Source: Thermotogaceae bacterium
GTDB lineage: Bacteria > Thermotogota > Thermotogae > Thermotogales > Thermotogaceae
Assembly (NCBI GenBank): GCA_027038385.1
Contig: JALVXE010000168.1
Coordinates: 1 to 7,983, forward strand
Direction: 5' to 3'
Length of the DNA: 7,983 bases
The notes beneath the pieces are model-generated. The model saw only the letters and a list, made by a program, of their open reading frames with translations. It was not told the origin of the DNA and did not search any database. This document shows, one piece after another, positions 1 through 6,100 of the stretch (its first letter is position 1; every line of letters starts with the position of its first letter). Position numbers and translations under genes: made by a program.

Positions 1-1
1 G

Positions 2-352
2 ATTCTCATAGCCCTTTCCGCTTTCTTGACCTTCATGAATCCGAAGTTCCTAACCCTGGAGAACATATTCGATCTTCTCAGGGGAAACTCGTTCTTCGGA
101 ATTCTGGCCCTTGGAGAGCTCGTGGTCCTGGTGTCAGGTGGTATAGACGTGTCCTTCACCGCCGTGGCGACCGTGTCGCAGTACATAATGGGGCTCATAG
201 TGAGCAAGTACTACGTGGACATGTCGTTTCTTTTGGGATCTGTTGCTCTGCTCTGGATCATGTCGCGAAAAAGGGCTCTTGGAAGGATCCACGGAATAGT
301 TCTTCTTGGGCTTTACGTTCCGTTCGTTCTGTTCATAATCGAAAGGGGGTAA
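2..352 (+). CDS. Partial hybrid membrane protein: RbsC-like sugar ABC permease N-terminus joined to a Na+/Ca2+-exchanger-like C-terminal tail
   Basis: The frame is open to the left edge, so the true start is not visible; a TTG at 26 is unlikely to be it because the hydrophobic reading (ILIALSAFLTFMNP) continues upstream. The first ~70 visible residues resemble the start of simple-sugar ABC permeases of the RbsC type: end of membrane helix 1, then NPKFLTLENI, FFGILALGELVVLVSGGIDV and a third hydrophobic stretch. A permease should run on for ~250 residues with several more helices and the cytoplasmic coupling loop; these are absent. The last ~45 residues instead (RKRALGRIHGIVLLGLY) look like the closing helix pair of calcium/cation antiporters. 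I infer an in-frame deletion fusion or decaying remnant, unlikely to transport anything. The stop at 350-352 lies 6 nt before hslV, so translation could still couple to it. Permease assignment is fairly sure; the exchanger tail is from pattern memory and less sure. Confidence 0.55.
   Translation: MLIALSAFLTFMNPKFLTLENIFDLLRGNSFFGILALGELVVLVSGGIDVSFTAVATVSQYIMGLIVSKYYVDMSFLLGSVALLWIMSRKRALGRIHGIVLLGLYVPFVLFIIERG
205..245 (+). other. Probable fusion junction inside the hybrid membrane ORF
   Basis: Permease-like sequence ends and exchanger-like sequence begins somewhere in this interval. Codon choice changes at the same place: all eight Val codons before about 222 are GTG or GTC (seven GTG, one GTC), while all four after it are GTT, and Leu shifts toward CTT. 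The sample is small, so the change is suggestive only. No repeat or insertion-sequence end is visible at the junction. Confidence 0.4.
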
Positions 353-356
353 GGTG
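343..356 (+). promoter_or_regulatory. Ribosome binding site for hslV
   Basis: A purine-rich run (AAGGGGGTAAGGTG) overlaps the stop codon of the upstream ORF and sits a few bases before the TTG at 359. It supports TTG as the start: the only other upstream codons in frame before the TAA at 350-352 are GGT and GTT, neither a normal start. Confidence 0.6.
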
Positions 357-358
357 TT

Positions 359-886
359 TTGGAAGGAACCACGATAATAGCAGTTAAGAGGGAAGGAGAA
401 ACCGTGGTAGCAGGTGACGGTCAGGTTACACTAGGGAACACGATTTTGAAGAGTAGTGCTGTCAAGATCAGAGAGTTGATGGATGGAAAAGTGGTGGCGG
501 GTTTTGCAGGTTCCGTAGCTGATGCGATGACACTCTTCGAAAGGTTTGAGGGAAAGTTGAAGGAATGGGGAGGGAACACGCTGAAGGCGGTTGTGGAGCT
601 CGCAAAGGATTGGAGAACTGACAAAATTCTTAGAAGGTTGGAGGCTTTCCTTCTTGTTGCTGACAAAGACAACATATTCCTCGTTTCCGGATCCGGTGAA
701 GTCGTTCAACCGGATGATGGAGTTATGGCCGTAGGATCTGGAGGACCTTACGCTCTGGCAGCGGCGAGGGCTCTCATGAGGAACACGGACATGAGTGCTG
801 AGGAGATAGCTCTTGAGGCTATGAAGATTGCGAGCGAGATCTGCATATACACTAATGACAAAATCGTCGTCAAGAAGGTGAGATAA
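359..886 (+). CDS. hslV: ATP-dependent protease proteolytic subunit HslV (ClpQ)
   Basis: HslV is the threonine-type peptidase of the cytoplasmic HslUV protease; it forms a double hexamer that degrades proteins unfolded and fed in by HslU. The 175-residue product matches the family over its whole length. The catalytic Thr is Thr4, within the start MEGTTIIAV. Counting it as Thr1 puts GDGQ at mature 16-19, the catalytic Lys at mature 33 (precursor Lys36) and Ser124 in GSGGPYA (precursor 126-132). ELAKDWRTD and the C-terminal ICIYTN are also family hallmarks. The start is TTG, the only available start downstream of the preceding in-frame stop. Residues MEG form a very short propeptide; Met followed by Glu is a poor methionine aminopeptidase substrate, so cleavage at Gly3-Thr4, presumably self-catalysed, is needed to free the nucleophile. 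The stop codon shares one base with the hslU ATG, consistent with balanced co-translation of the two subunits. Confidence 0.97.
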   Translation: MEGTTIIAVKREGETVVAGDGQVTLGNTILKSSAVKIRELMDGKVVAGFAGSVADAMTLFERFEGKLKEWGGNTLKAVVELAKDWRTDKILRRLEAFLLVADKDNIFLVSGSGEVVQPDDGVMAVGSGGPYALAAARALMRNTDMSAEEIALEAMKIASEICIYTNDKIVVKKVR

Positions 887-2271
887 TGGGGTACTTTGAA
901 GAACTCACTCCAAAGGAGATCGTCAGGGAGCTGGATAAGTACATAATTGGCCAGAGCGCTGCAAAAAGGGCTGTGGCGATAGCCATGAGAAATAGGTACA
1001 GAAGGCATCTCCTTCCAGACAAGTGGAAAAAGGAGGTTCTCCCCAAGAACATATTGATGATAGGTCCCACGGGTGTCGGGAAGACCGAAATTGCCAGACG
1101 ACTCGCTTCCCTCTCGAAATCTCCGTTCGTCAAGGTTGAGGCGACGAAGTTCACGGAGGTTGGATACGTCGGAAAGAACGTCGATTCAATGATAAGGGAT
1201 CTCGTTGAGATAAGTATAAACATGGTGAAATCCGAGGAACTCGAGAAAGTCCAGGAGAGGGCAGAGAGGTTAGCAGAGGACAGGATAATCGATTACATGA
1301 CAGGAGCTAGCAGAAAGAGAAAGCCGATGAACATAATGGAGGTTCTCATGGGAGCCCAGCAACAAACTCAACCGGAGCCCCCACACCACGATGACGAGAG
1401 AAGAGAAGAGCTCAGGAAGAGATTGAGAGCGGGAGAAATAGATGACATGGAGATAGAGATAGAGGTGGAGGAGAACATAATGCCTGTGTTCATGATGGGG
1501 GGAGGAGAACTCGAAGACCTAGGTATAGATCTATCGGGGTTTTTTGGAAACTTTCTTCCAAAGAAAAAGAAGAAGAGAAAGGTGAGGGTCAAAGAGGCGA
1601 GAAAAATTTTGACACAGATGGAAGCGGAAAAGCTAGTGGATATGGACAAGGTTACCCAGGAAGCCTTGGACAGGGCTCAAAACAGGGGGATCGTTTTCAT
1701 AGACGAGATAGACAAGATAGCTTACAAGGGAGGAAGCGGGTCTGGGCCAGATGTTTCAAGGCAGGGTGTTCAGAGAGATCTCCTTCCCATAGTCGAGGGA
1801 ACGACGATAATGACTAAGTACGGTCCGGTGAAGACCGATTTCATACTGTTCATAGCTGCCGGGGCATTTCACATGAGCAAGCCCTCTGATCTGATCCCTG
1901 AGCTTCAAGGAAGATTTCCAATAAGGGTTGAACTCGACTCTCTGACCAAGGAGGACTTCGTAAGGATACTGACGGAACCGGAAAACGCTATAACCAAGCA
2001 GTATCAGGCACTTCTCGGAACAGAAGGTGTGGAGATAATCTTCACAGATGACGGTATAAGGGAGATAGCGGAGATCTCTTACGAACTCAATCAACGCCTT
2101 GAAAACATAGGAGCTAGGAGGCTGTACACAGTGCTCGAGAAGGTCCTGGAGGATGTATCTTTCTACGCTCCGGACATTCCAGACAAGAGGGTTATCATAG
2201 ATTCGAAATACGTCAGGGCTAAGGTGGAGAAGATAGCTGAAGATGAGAATCTCAGTTCGTACATTCTCTGA
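886..2271 (+). CDS. hslU: ATP-dependent protease ATPase subunit HslU (ClpY)
   Basis: HslU is the hexameric AAA+ unfoldase that recognises, unfolds and threads substrates into HslV. The 461-residue product has every expected element: Walker A GPTGVGKT (60-67), pore loop GYVG (93-96), the HslU-specific intermediate (I) domain at roughly 111-240, Walker B GIVFIDEIDKI (268-278), the QGRFPIRVEL segment (341-350) with its conserved Arg, and the sensor-2 region GARRLYTVLEKVLED (409-423). The tail ends LSSYIL, like the C-terminal peptide that docks between HslV subunits and activates them. The I domain carries an acidic stretch near 183-196 and a Lys/Arg run (PKKKKKRK) at 225-232. The ATG overlaps the hslV stop by one base (TAATG), and an AAGGTGA site lies just upstream within hslV. 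Firmicutes often have codY downstream of hslVU; here glmS follows instead. Confidence 0.98.
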   Translation: MGYFEELTPKEIVRELDKYIIGQSAAKRAVAIAMRNRYRRHLLPDKWKKEVLPKNILMIGPTGVGKTEIARRLASLSKSPFVKVEATKFTEVGYVGKNVDSMIRDLVEISINMVKSEELEKVQERAERLAEDRIIDYMTGASRKRKPMNIMEVLMGAQQQTQPEPPHHDDERREELRKRLRAGEIDDMEIEIEVEENIMPVFMMGGGELEDLGIDLSGFFGNFLPKKKKKRKVRVKEARKILTQMEAEKLVDMDKVTQEALDRAQNRGIVFIDEIDKIAYKGGSGSGPDVSRQGVQRDLLPIVEGTTIMTKYGPVKTDFILFIAAGAFHMSKPSDLIPELQGRFPIRVELDSLTKEDFVRILTEPENAITKQYQALLGTEGVEIIFTDDGIREIAEISYELNQRLENIGARRLYTVLEKVLEDVSFYAPDIPDKRVIIDSKYVRAKVEKIAEDENLSSYIL

Positions 2272-2273
2272 GA

Positions 2274-2282
2274 GAGGGTGGT
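2274..2282 (+). promoter_or_regulatory. Ribosome binding site deciding the glmS start
   Basis: The Shine-Dalgarno-like GAGGGTGGT lies directly after the hslU stop and leaves about 4-5 nt before the TTG at 2287. It overlaps the in-frame GTG at 2278 and so cannot serve that codon. This favours TTG at 2287, which also puts the catalytic Cys at position 2. Confidence 0.7.
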
Positions 2283-2286
2283 TGAG

Positions 2287-4104
2287 TTGTGCGGTATAGT
2301 CGGAGTTGTCGGTGATGATTTCAAGGTCTCCGATGTCGTTGAATCCCTGAAGAGGCTCGAGTACAGGGGATACGATTCAGCCGGTATCGCTTATGTGAAA
2401 GACGGGAAGATAAAGGTCTTCAAGAGTGTTGGCAGGATAGATGTACTCAAAGAAAACCTCAGAGATCGTCTGGAGGACGAGATATCCGCCGGGATCGCTC
2501 ATACGAGGTGGGCAACTCATGGGGCTCCGAACGACACGAATGCTCATCCACACACAGACTGCACCGGAAAGATAGCAGTCGTCCATAACGGAATAATAGA
2601 GAACTTTAGGGAACTGAAGGCCCTCTTGGAAGGTCTCGGACACAAGTTCAGATCAGATACAGACACGGAAGTCATAGCCCACATTATAGAAGAGGAGTAC
2701 ACCGGCGACGTGTTCGAAGCCGTGATGAAGGCCATAAGGAAGTTAGACGGTGCTTACGCAATCGGTGTGGTACATTCCGATCACCCAGACGTCATAGTCG
2801 CTGCGAGAAAAGGGAGTCCTCTGGTGGTGGGAATTGGAGATGGATTTTCCTTGATAGCTTCAGATATAACCCCGATGCTCAGGTACACGAAGAATTTCAT
2901 ATTCCTTGAAGACGGAGATGTCGCTCTCCTTGAAGATGGAAACGTGAGGATATTCAGGATAGATGGAAAGGCTATCGACAGGGAAGTTCGTAGGATAGAT
3001 CTCAGCGAGTCAGTCGCTGAAAAGGGTGGGTACAAGCACTTCATGTTGAAAGAGATAATGGAAGGTCCTCAAACACTTGTTTCGGCGATGACTGGAAGGA
3101 TAAAGGAAGGCTTTGTGAGGATTCCTGAACTTGATGAAATAGACTTGTCCAATATATCCAGGATAAACGTCGTGGCATGTGGAACCTCTTATCATGCAGC
3201 GATGTTCTTCAAATATTTCGTTGAGCAACACACCGATGTCGACGTCAGCGTTGAAGTGGCGTCGGAGTTCAGATATAGAAGGCCGCACGTCGACGATAAG
3301 ACTCTGACACTCGCCATATCCCAATCCGGTGAAACAGCTGACACGCTTGAATCCGTCAGGCTCGCCAAAAGACTCGGATCGAACATAGTTGCGATAACAA
3401 ACGTCGTGGGATCGACCATAACGAGGGAGGCCGATATATCGATCATGATGAACTCAGGGCCTGAGATAGGAGTAGCTGCCACGAAGACGTATGTTGCACA
3501 GCTTACCGTCCTAGCACTACTCGGGCTTCAACTGATAAAAGACAGGGGTTTTTGGAGTGGAAGACACAAAAGGATTTTGGATAACTTGATAAGGATGCCA
3601 GAACTCTTTGAGAACGTTCTGTCCTTCAGTAACGACATAAGGTCTGTCGCGAAAAAATACGTCAACTTCGGTCACTTCATGTACATAGGCAGAGGATACG
3701 GATATATAACCGCAATGGAAGGAGCTCTCAAACTCAAGGAAATAAGTTACATACATGCTGAGGCTTATCCTGCTGGAGAGTTGAAGCACGGACCAATAGC
3801 ACTTCTTGATGAGAACTTCCCGGTCTTCGCCATATCCCCTTCGGATTCGCTCTATCTGAAGACGAAGTCGAACATGATAGAGTGCAAAGCGAGAAACGCC
3901 AGGATAATATCCGTTGGAACTTTCGGAAACGACGAACTATCGGATCTCTCGGATGATGTTCTTTCCGTACCCAGAGTAGCCGATGAGCTATATCCGCTCG
4001 TCATGGCCCCCATAATCCAGCTGTTCGCATATCATATGGCAGATTTGAAAGGCTACGATCCAGATAAACCTCGGAATTTGGCGAAAAGCGTCACGGTTGA
4101 GTAA
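2287..4104 (+). CDS. glmS: Glutamine--fructose-6-phosphate aminotransferase (isomerizing)
   Basis: GlmS converts fructose-6-phosphate and glutamine to glucosamine-6-phosphate and glutamate in the cytoplasm, the first committed step toward UDP-GlcNAc and peptidoglycan. I choose the TTG at 2287 over the in-frame GTG at 2278: the family needs Cys as the second codon (MCGIVG) so that Met removal exposes the nucleophile. This gives 605 residues against about 609 in E. coli. The class II glutaminase domain (1 to ~240) shows Cys2, HTRWATHG (72-79), HNGIIEN (100-106) and SDTDTEV (123-129). The first SIS domain has ACGTSYHA (297-304) and SQSGET (345-350). The second SIS domain has GRGYGYITAMEGALKLKE (468-485), HAEAYPAGELKHGP (490-503) and the C-terminal DKPRNLAKSVTVE (593-605), the fructose-phosphate site and ammonia-channel tail. 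It follows hslU by 15 nt, leaving no room for a glmS ribozyme or other leader, so feedback control of that type is absent here. Confidence 0.97.
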   Translation: MCGIVGVVGDDFKVSDVVESLKRLEYRGYDSAGIAYVKDGKIKVFKSVGRIDVLKENLRDRLEDEISAGIAHTRWATHGAPNDTNAHPHTDCTGKIAVVHNGIIENFRELKALLEGLGHKFRSDTDTEVIAHIIEEEYTGDVFEAVMKAIRKLDGAYAIGVVHSDHPDVIVAARKGSPLVVGIGDGFSLIASDITPMLRYTKNFIFLEDGDVALLEDGNVRIFRIDGKAIDREVRRIDLSESVAEKGGYKHFMLKEIMEGPQTLVSAMTGRIKEGFVRIPELDEIDLSNISRINVVACGTSYHAAMFFKYFVEQHTDVDVSVEVASEFRYRRPHVDDKTLTLAISQSGETADTLESVRLAKRLGSNIVAITNVVGSTITREADISIMMNSGPEIGVAATKTYVAQLTVLALLGLQLIKDRGFWSGRHKRILDNLIRMPELFENVLSFSNDIRSVAKKYVNFGHFMYIGRGYGYITAMEGALKLKEISYIHAEAYPAGELKHGPIALLDENFPVFAISPSDSLYLKTKSNMIECKARNARIISVGTFGNDELSDLSDDVLSVPRVADELYPLVMAPIIQLFAYHMADLKGYDPDKPRNLAKSVTVE

Positions 4105-4113
4105 TATTCATAT

Positions 4114-4123
4114 AGAGGAGGTG
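4114..4123 (+). promoter_or_regulatory. Ribosome binding site deciding the hpf start
   Basis: A near-perfect Shine-Dalgarno site (AGAGGAGGTG) ends 6 nt before the ATG at 4130. It shows that the hpf start is this ATG, not the in-frame TTG at 4097, which has no such site and would overlap glmS. Confidence 0.85.
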
Positions 4124-4129
4124 GATCTC

Positions 4130-4675
4130 ATGGAGTATAGAGTCTTAGGAAGGGGAGTAGACATCTCTGACGCCATCAAGAACTACATAGACAGAAGACT
4201 TGAGAAGGTTGACAGGGTTCTCTCCGATGGGGACTTGACGTCCATGGAGATAAGACTGGAGAAAGACGCTGAAAACTACATAGTCAGGATCGTTGCAAAC
4301 CTCAAAGGGGATATACTCAAAGTTGAAGAGAGGAACACAGATCTTTACGCTGCCATAGATTTCGCCTCAGATGCTTTTGAAAAACAGGTTAAGAAGCTTA
4401 GAGATAAGATGAGGGCCCGCCATAAGGCAGGCAGCAAAGGACTCGTCGAGTCTATGCCAGGAGTGGACTATTCTGATGTGGATCAAAAGCCCGAGGACAA
4501 GATATCTTCAGTTAAGAGAGTCGCCCTCATGCCTATGAACACCGAAGAAGCGGTCCTACAGATGGAAACCATGGAACACCTTTTTCTCGTTTTTAGAAAC
4601 ACCGAAACCGGAGAGATAAATGTAATATACAAGAAAAAGGAAGGAGAATATGGTCTTTTAGAGCTCTACGAGTGA
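4130..4675 (+). CDS. hpf: Ribosome hibernation promoting factor, long form
   Basis: Long-form HPF binds the decoding centre of idle 30S subunits and, through its C-terminal domain, pairs 70S ribosomes into inactive 100S dimers in stationary phase or stress. The 181-residue product has two parts. The N-terminal S30AE (YfiA-like) domain spans about 1-98 and ends with LYAAIDFASDAFEKQVKKL (72-90), the basic helix typical of the family. A linker of ~25 residues leads to the dimerisation domain at about 125-181, with KRVALMPMNTEEAVLQMET (129-147), FRNTETGEINVIY (155-167) and GEYGLLE (172-178). That second domain separates it from short HPF and YfiA, which stop near 95-115 residues. The gene is 25 nt after glmS, and its stop overlaps the Shine-Dalgarno site of rng, 9 nt before the next start. 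Older annotation may call it a sigma-54 modulation protein; nothing here supports a link to sigma-54. Confidence 0.95.
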   Translation: MEYRVLGRGVDISDAIKNYIDRRLEKVDRVLSDGDLTSMEIRLEKDAENYIVRIVANLKGDILKVEERNTDLYAAIDFASDAFEKQVKKLRDKMRARHKAGSKGLVESMPGVDYSDVDQKPEDKISSVKRVALMPMNTEEAVLQMETMEHLFLVFRNTETGEINVIYKKKEGEYGLLELYE

Positions 4676-4681
4676 GGTGAT
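4674..4681 (+). promoter_or_regulatory. Ribosome binding site for rng
   Basis: GAGGTGAT, fully complementary to the usual anti-Shine-Dalgarno sequence, overlaps the hpf stop codon (4673-4675) and lies 3 nt before the TTG at 4685. It supports this TTG as the rng start; the next in-frame ATG is codon 75, inside the conserved S1 region. The overlap implies that translation of the two genes is coupled. Confidence 0.8.
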
Positions 4682-4684
4682 CTC

Positions 4685-6100
4685 TTGAAAGAACTCGTTA
4701 TATCCAAAGTAAACAACAAAGTTTTGGGTGCAGTTCTGGAAGATGGAAGGCTTGCCGAAGTTTTTTCGGGAGATTACGAATCCATAGCTGGAAACATATA
4801 CCTTGGCAGAATTGAGAGGATAATAAAGAACCTCGACGGTGCTTTCATCAATATAGGAACTGGCAGAAACGCTTTTTTGCGGCTGAGAGAGGTTTCAAAG
4901 AATTATATGAAAAGCGTTCTCAAATCTGAAAGGCTTGAAGAGGGTGTGAAAATACTCGTCCAGGTTAAAAAGGACTCGACAAAGATGAAGGGGCCGCAGG
5001 TTACGACGAGGATAAGCCTAGCTGGAAGATACGTGGTTTACTTTCCGGTTAGTTATGCAAAGGGAGTTTCCAGGAGGATATCCAAGGAGGAGCGAGAGAG
5101 GCTCCTCCTTTTTCTCTCGAAAGTCAGAAAGAGGGGAGAGGGTATCGTCATAAGAACCGCAGCTGAGGGTGTGGACGAAGATTACATACTTGAAGAGTTA
5201 GAGGATTTGAGAGAAGAATGGAAAAGAATCTTGAATAAATTCAGAAGGTCTAGAAAACCGAAAGTGTTAAGGGAAGAACCGAGCGTTGAGGAGATGGTCC
5301 TAAGGGATAGGCTTGAAAGAGAAACTAGAAAGCTCTACACAAACGATGAAAGTCTCATAGAGCGCGCAAGGCAACTCTCGAAGGTCTACAGATCCTCCCT
5401 TGAAGTTGAGCTGATGGAGGAAGATCCATTTGAAAAACTGGACCTTTACAAACAGATGGAAGAGATAACCAAGAGGATCGTGCATTTGAAAAGTGGTGGG
5501 TTCATAGTTATAGATACAACCGAGGCGATGACCGTAATAGACGTCAACACGGCATCGAGCACAAAAGGAAAGTCCCACAAAGATCTCATATTGAAGACGA
5601 ACATTGAAGCAGCCGTTGAAATAGCACGTCAGATCAGGCTTAGAAACGTAGGCGGAATAATAGTCGTGGATTTCATATCGATGAAGGATGAAGACGATAA
5701 GAAGAAAGTCATAGAAGCTTTGAAGAAAGAGACGAGAAAGGATAGATCTAAAGTAGACATACTGGGCTTTACCAAACTCGAACTTTTGGAGATGACCAGA
5801 AAGCGAACCACCAGATCCGTGGAGTCATTCCTCCTCACGACCTGCCCAGTATGTGGAGGTAGTGGGAAAGTGATAGCACCTTCCGTCGTCTTTTCAAGAA
5901 TTGATTCCGATGTAAACAAAGTTCCGAACGCCAAGGAAATCAGACTCAGAGTCCATTCCATAATGTCAGGTTATCTCAATTCAGAAGGTGTGAGAAACTT
6001 AGAGAGGAAATACAAAAGGAAGATCAGCGTGTCCTTCGATTGGTGTGATCCGGGGAGCTACGACATATCCTACATACTGAAAGGGGGGAAGAAGAGATGA
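4685..6100 (+). CDS. rng: Ribonuclease G/E family endoribonuclease
   Basis: RNase G/E enzymes cut single-stranded, 5'-monophosphorylated RNA, processing rRNA ends and starting mRNA decay. The product has 471 residues, the length of RNase G (489 in E. coli), and lacks the long C-terminal scaffold of E. coli RNase E. An S1 RNA-binding region starts at GNIYLGRIERI (36-46) and continues through FINIGTGRNAFL (54-65). IVIRTAAEG (154-162) contains Arg157-Thr158, matching the 5'-monophosphate sensor (RNase E Arg169-Thr170). The DNase I-like catalytic part has IDVNTAS (285-291, Asp286) and VVDFISM (327-333, Asp329), equivalent to the Mg2+-binding Asp303 and Asp346 of RNase E. CPVCGGSG (387-394) is the Zn-link motif that joins subunits. 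Start is TTG with a strong ribosome site. The stop overlaps the next gene's ATG by four bases (ATGA). Sitting directly after hpf, it links ribosome hibernation with rRNA and mRNA turnover. Confidence 0.95.
   Translation: MKELVISKVNNKVLGAVLEDGRLAEVFSGDYESIAGNIYLGRIERIIKNLDGAFINIGTGRNAFLRLREVSKNYMKSVLKSERLEEGVKILVQVKKDSTKMKGPQVTTRISLAGRYVVYFPVSYAKGVSRRISKEERERLLLFLSKVRKRGEGIVIRTAAEGVDEDYILEELEDLREEWKRILNKFRRSRKPKVLREEPSVEEMVLRDRLERETRKLYTNDESLIERARQLSKVYRSSLEVELMEEDPFEKLDLYKQMEEITKRIVHLKSGGFIVIDTTEAMTVIDVNTASSTKGKSHKDLILKTNIEAAVEIARQIRLRNVGGIIVVDFISMKDEDDKKKVIEALKKETRKDRSKVDILGFTKLELLEMTRKRTTRSVESFLLTTCPVCGGSGKVIAPSVVFSRIDSDVNKVPNAKEIRLRVHSIMSGYLNSEGVRNLERKYKRKISVSFDWCDPGSYDISYILKGGKKR

Noticed and set aside
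870..1223. 117-codon open frame on the minus strand opposite hslU
   Set aside because: It is fully covered by the well-conserved hslU frame, including Walker A; antisense shadow.
1543..1562. 7-bp inverted repeat (TTTGGAA/TTCCAAA) with a T-run before it and an A-rich run after it inside hslU
   Set aside because: It encodes the conserved FFGNFLPKKKKK region of the I domain and the frame continues unbroken; no evidence of slippage or termination.
2272..2286. Room for a glmS ribozyme or other leader control element before glmS
   Set aside because: Only 15 nt separate hslU and glmS, and they are filled by the ribosome binding site; a glmS ribozyme needs well over 100 nt.
4097..4129. Upstream TTG start for hpf, adding 11 residues
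   Set aside because: It overlaps the end of glmS, lacks a ribosome site, and the added residues are not part of the S30AE domain; the ATG at 4130 has a near-perfect site.
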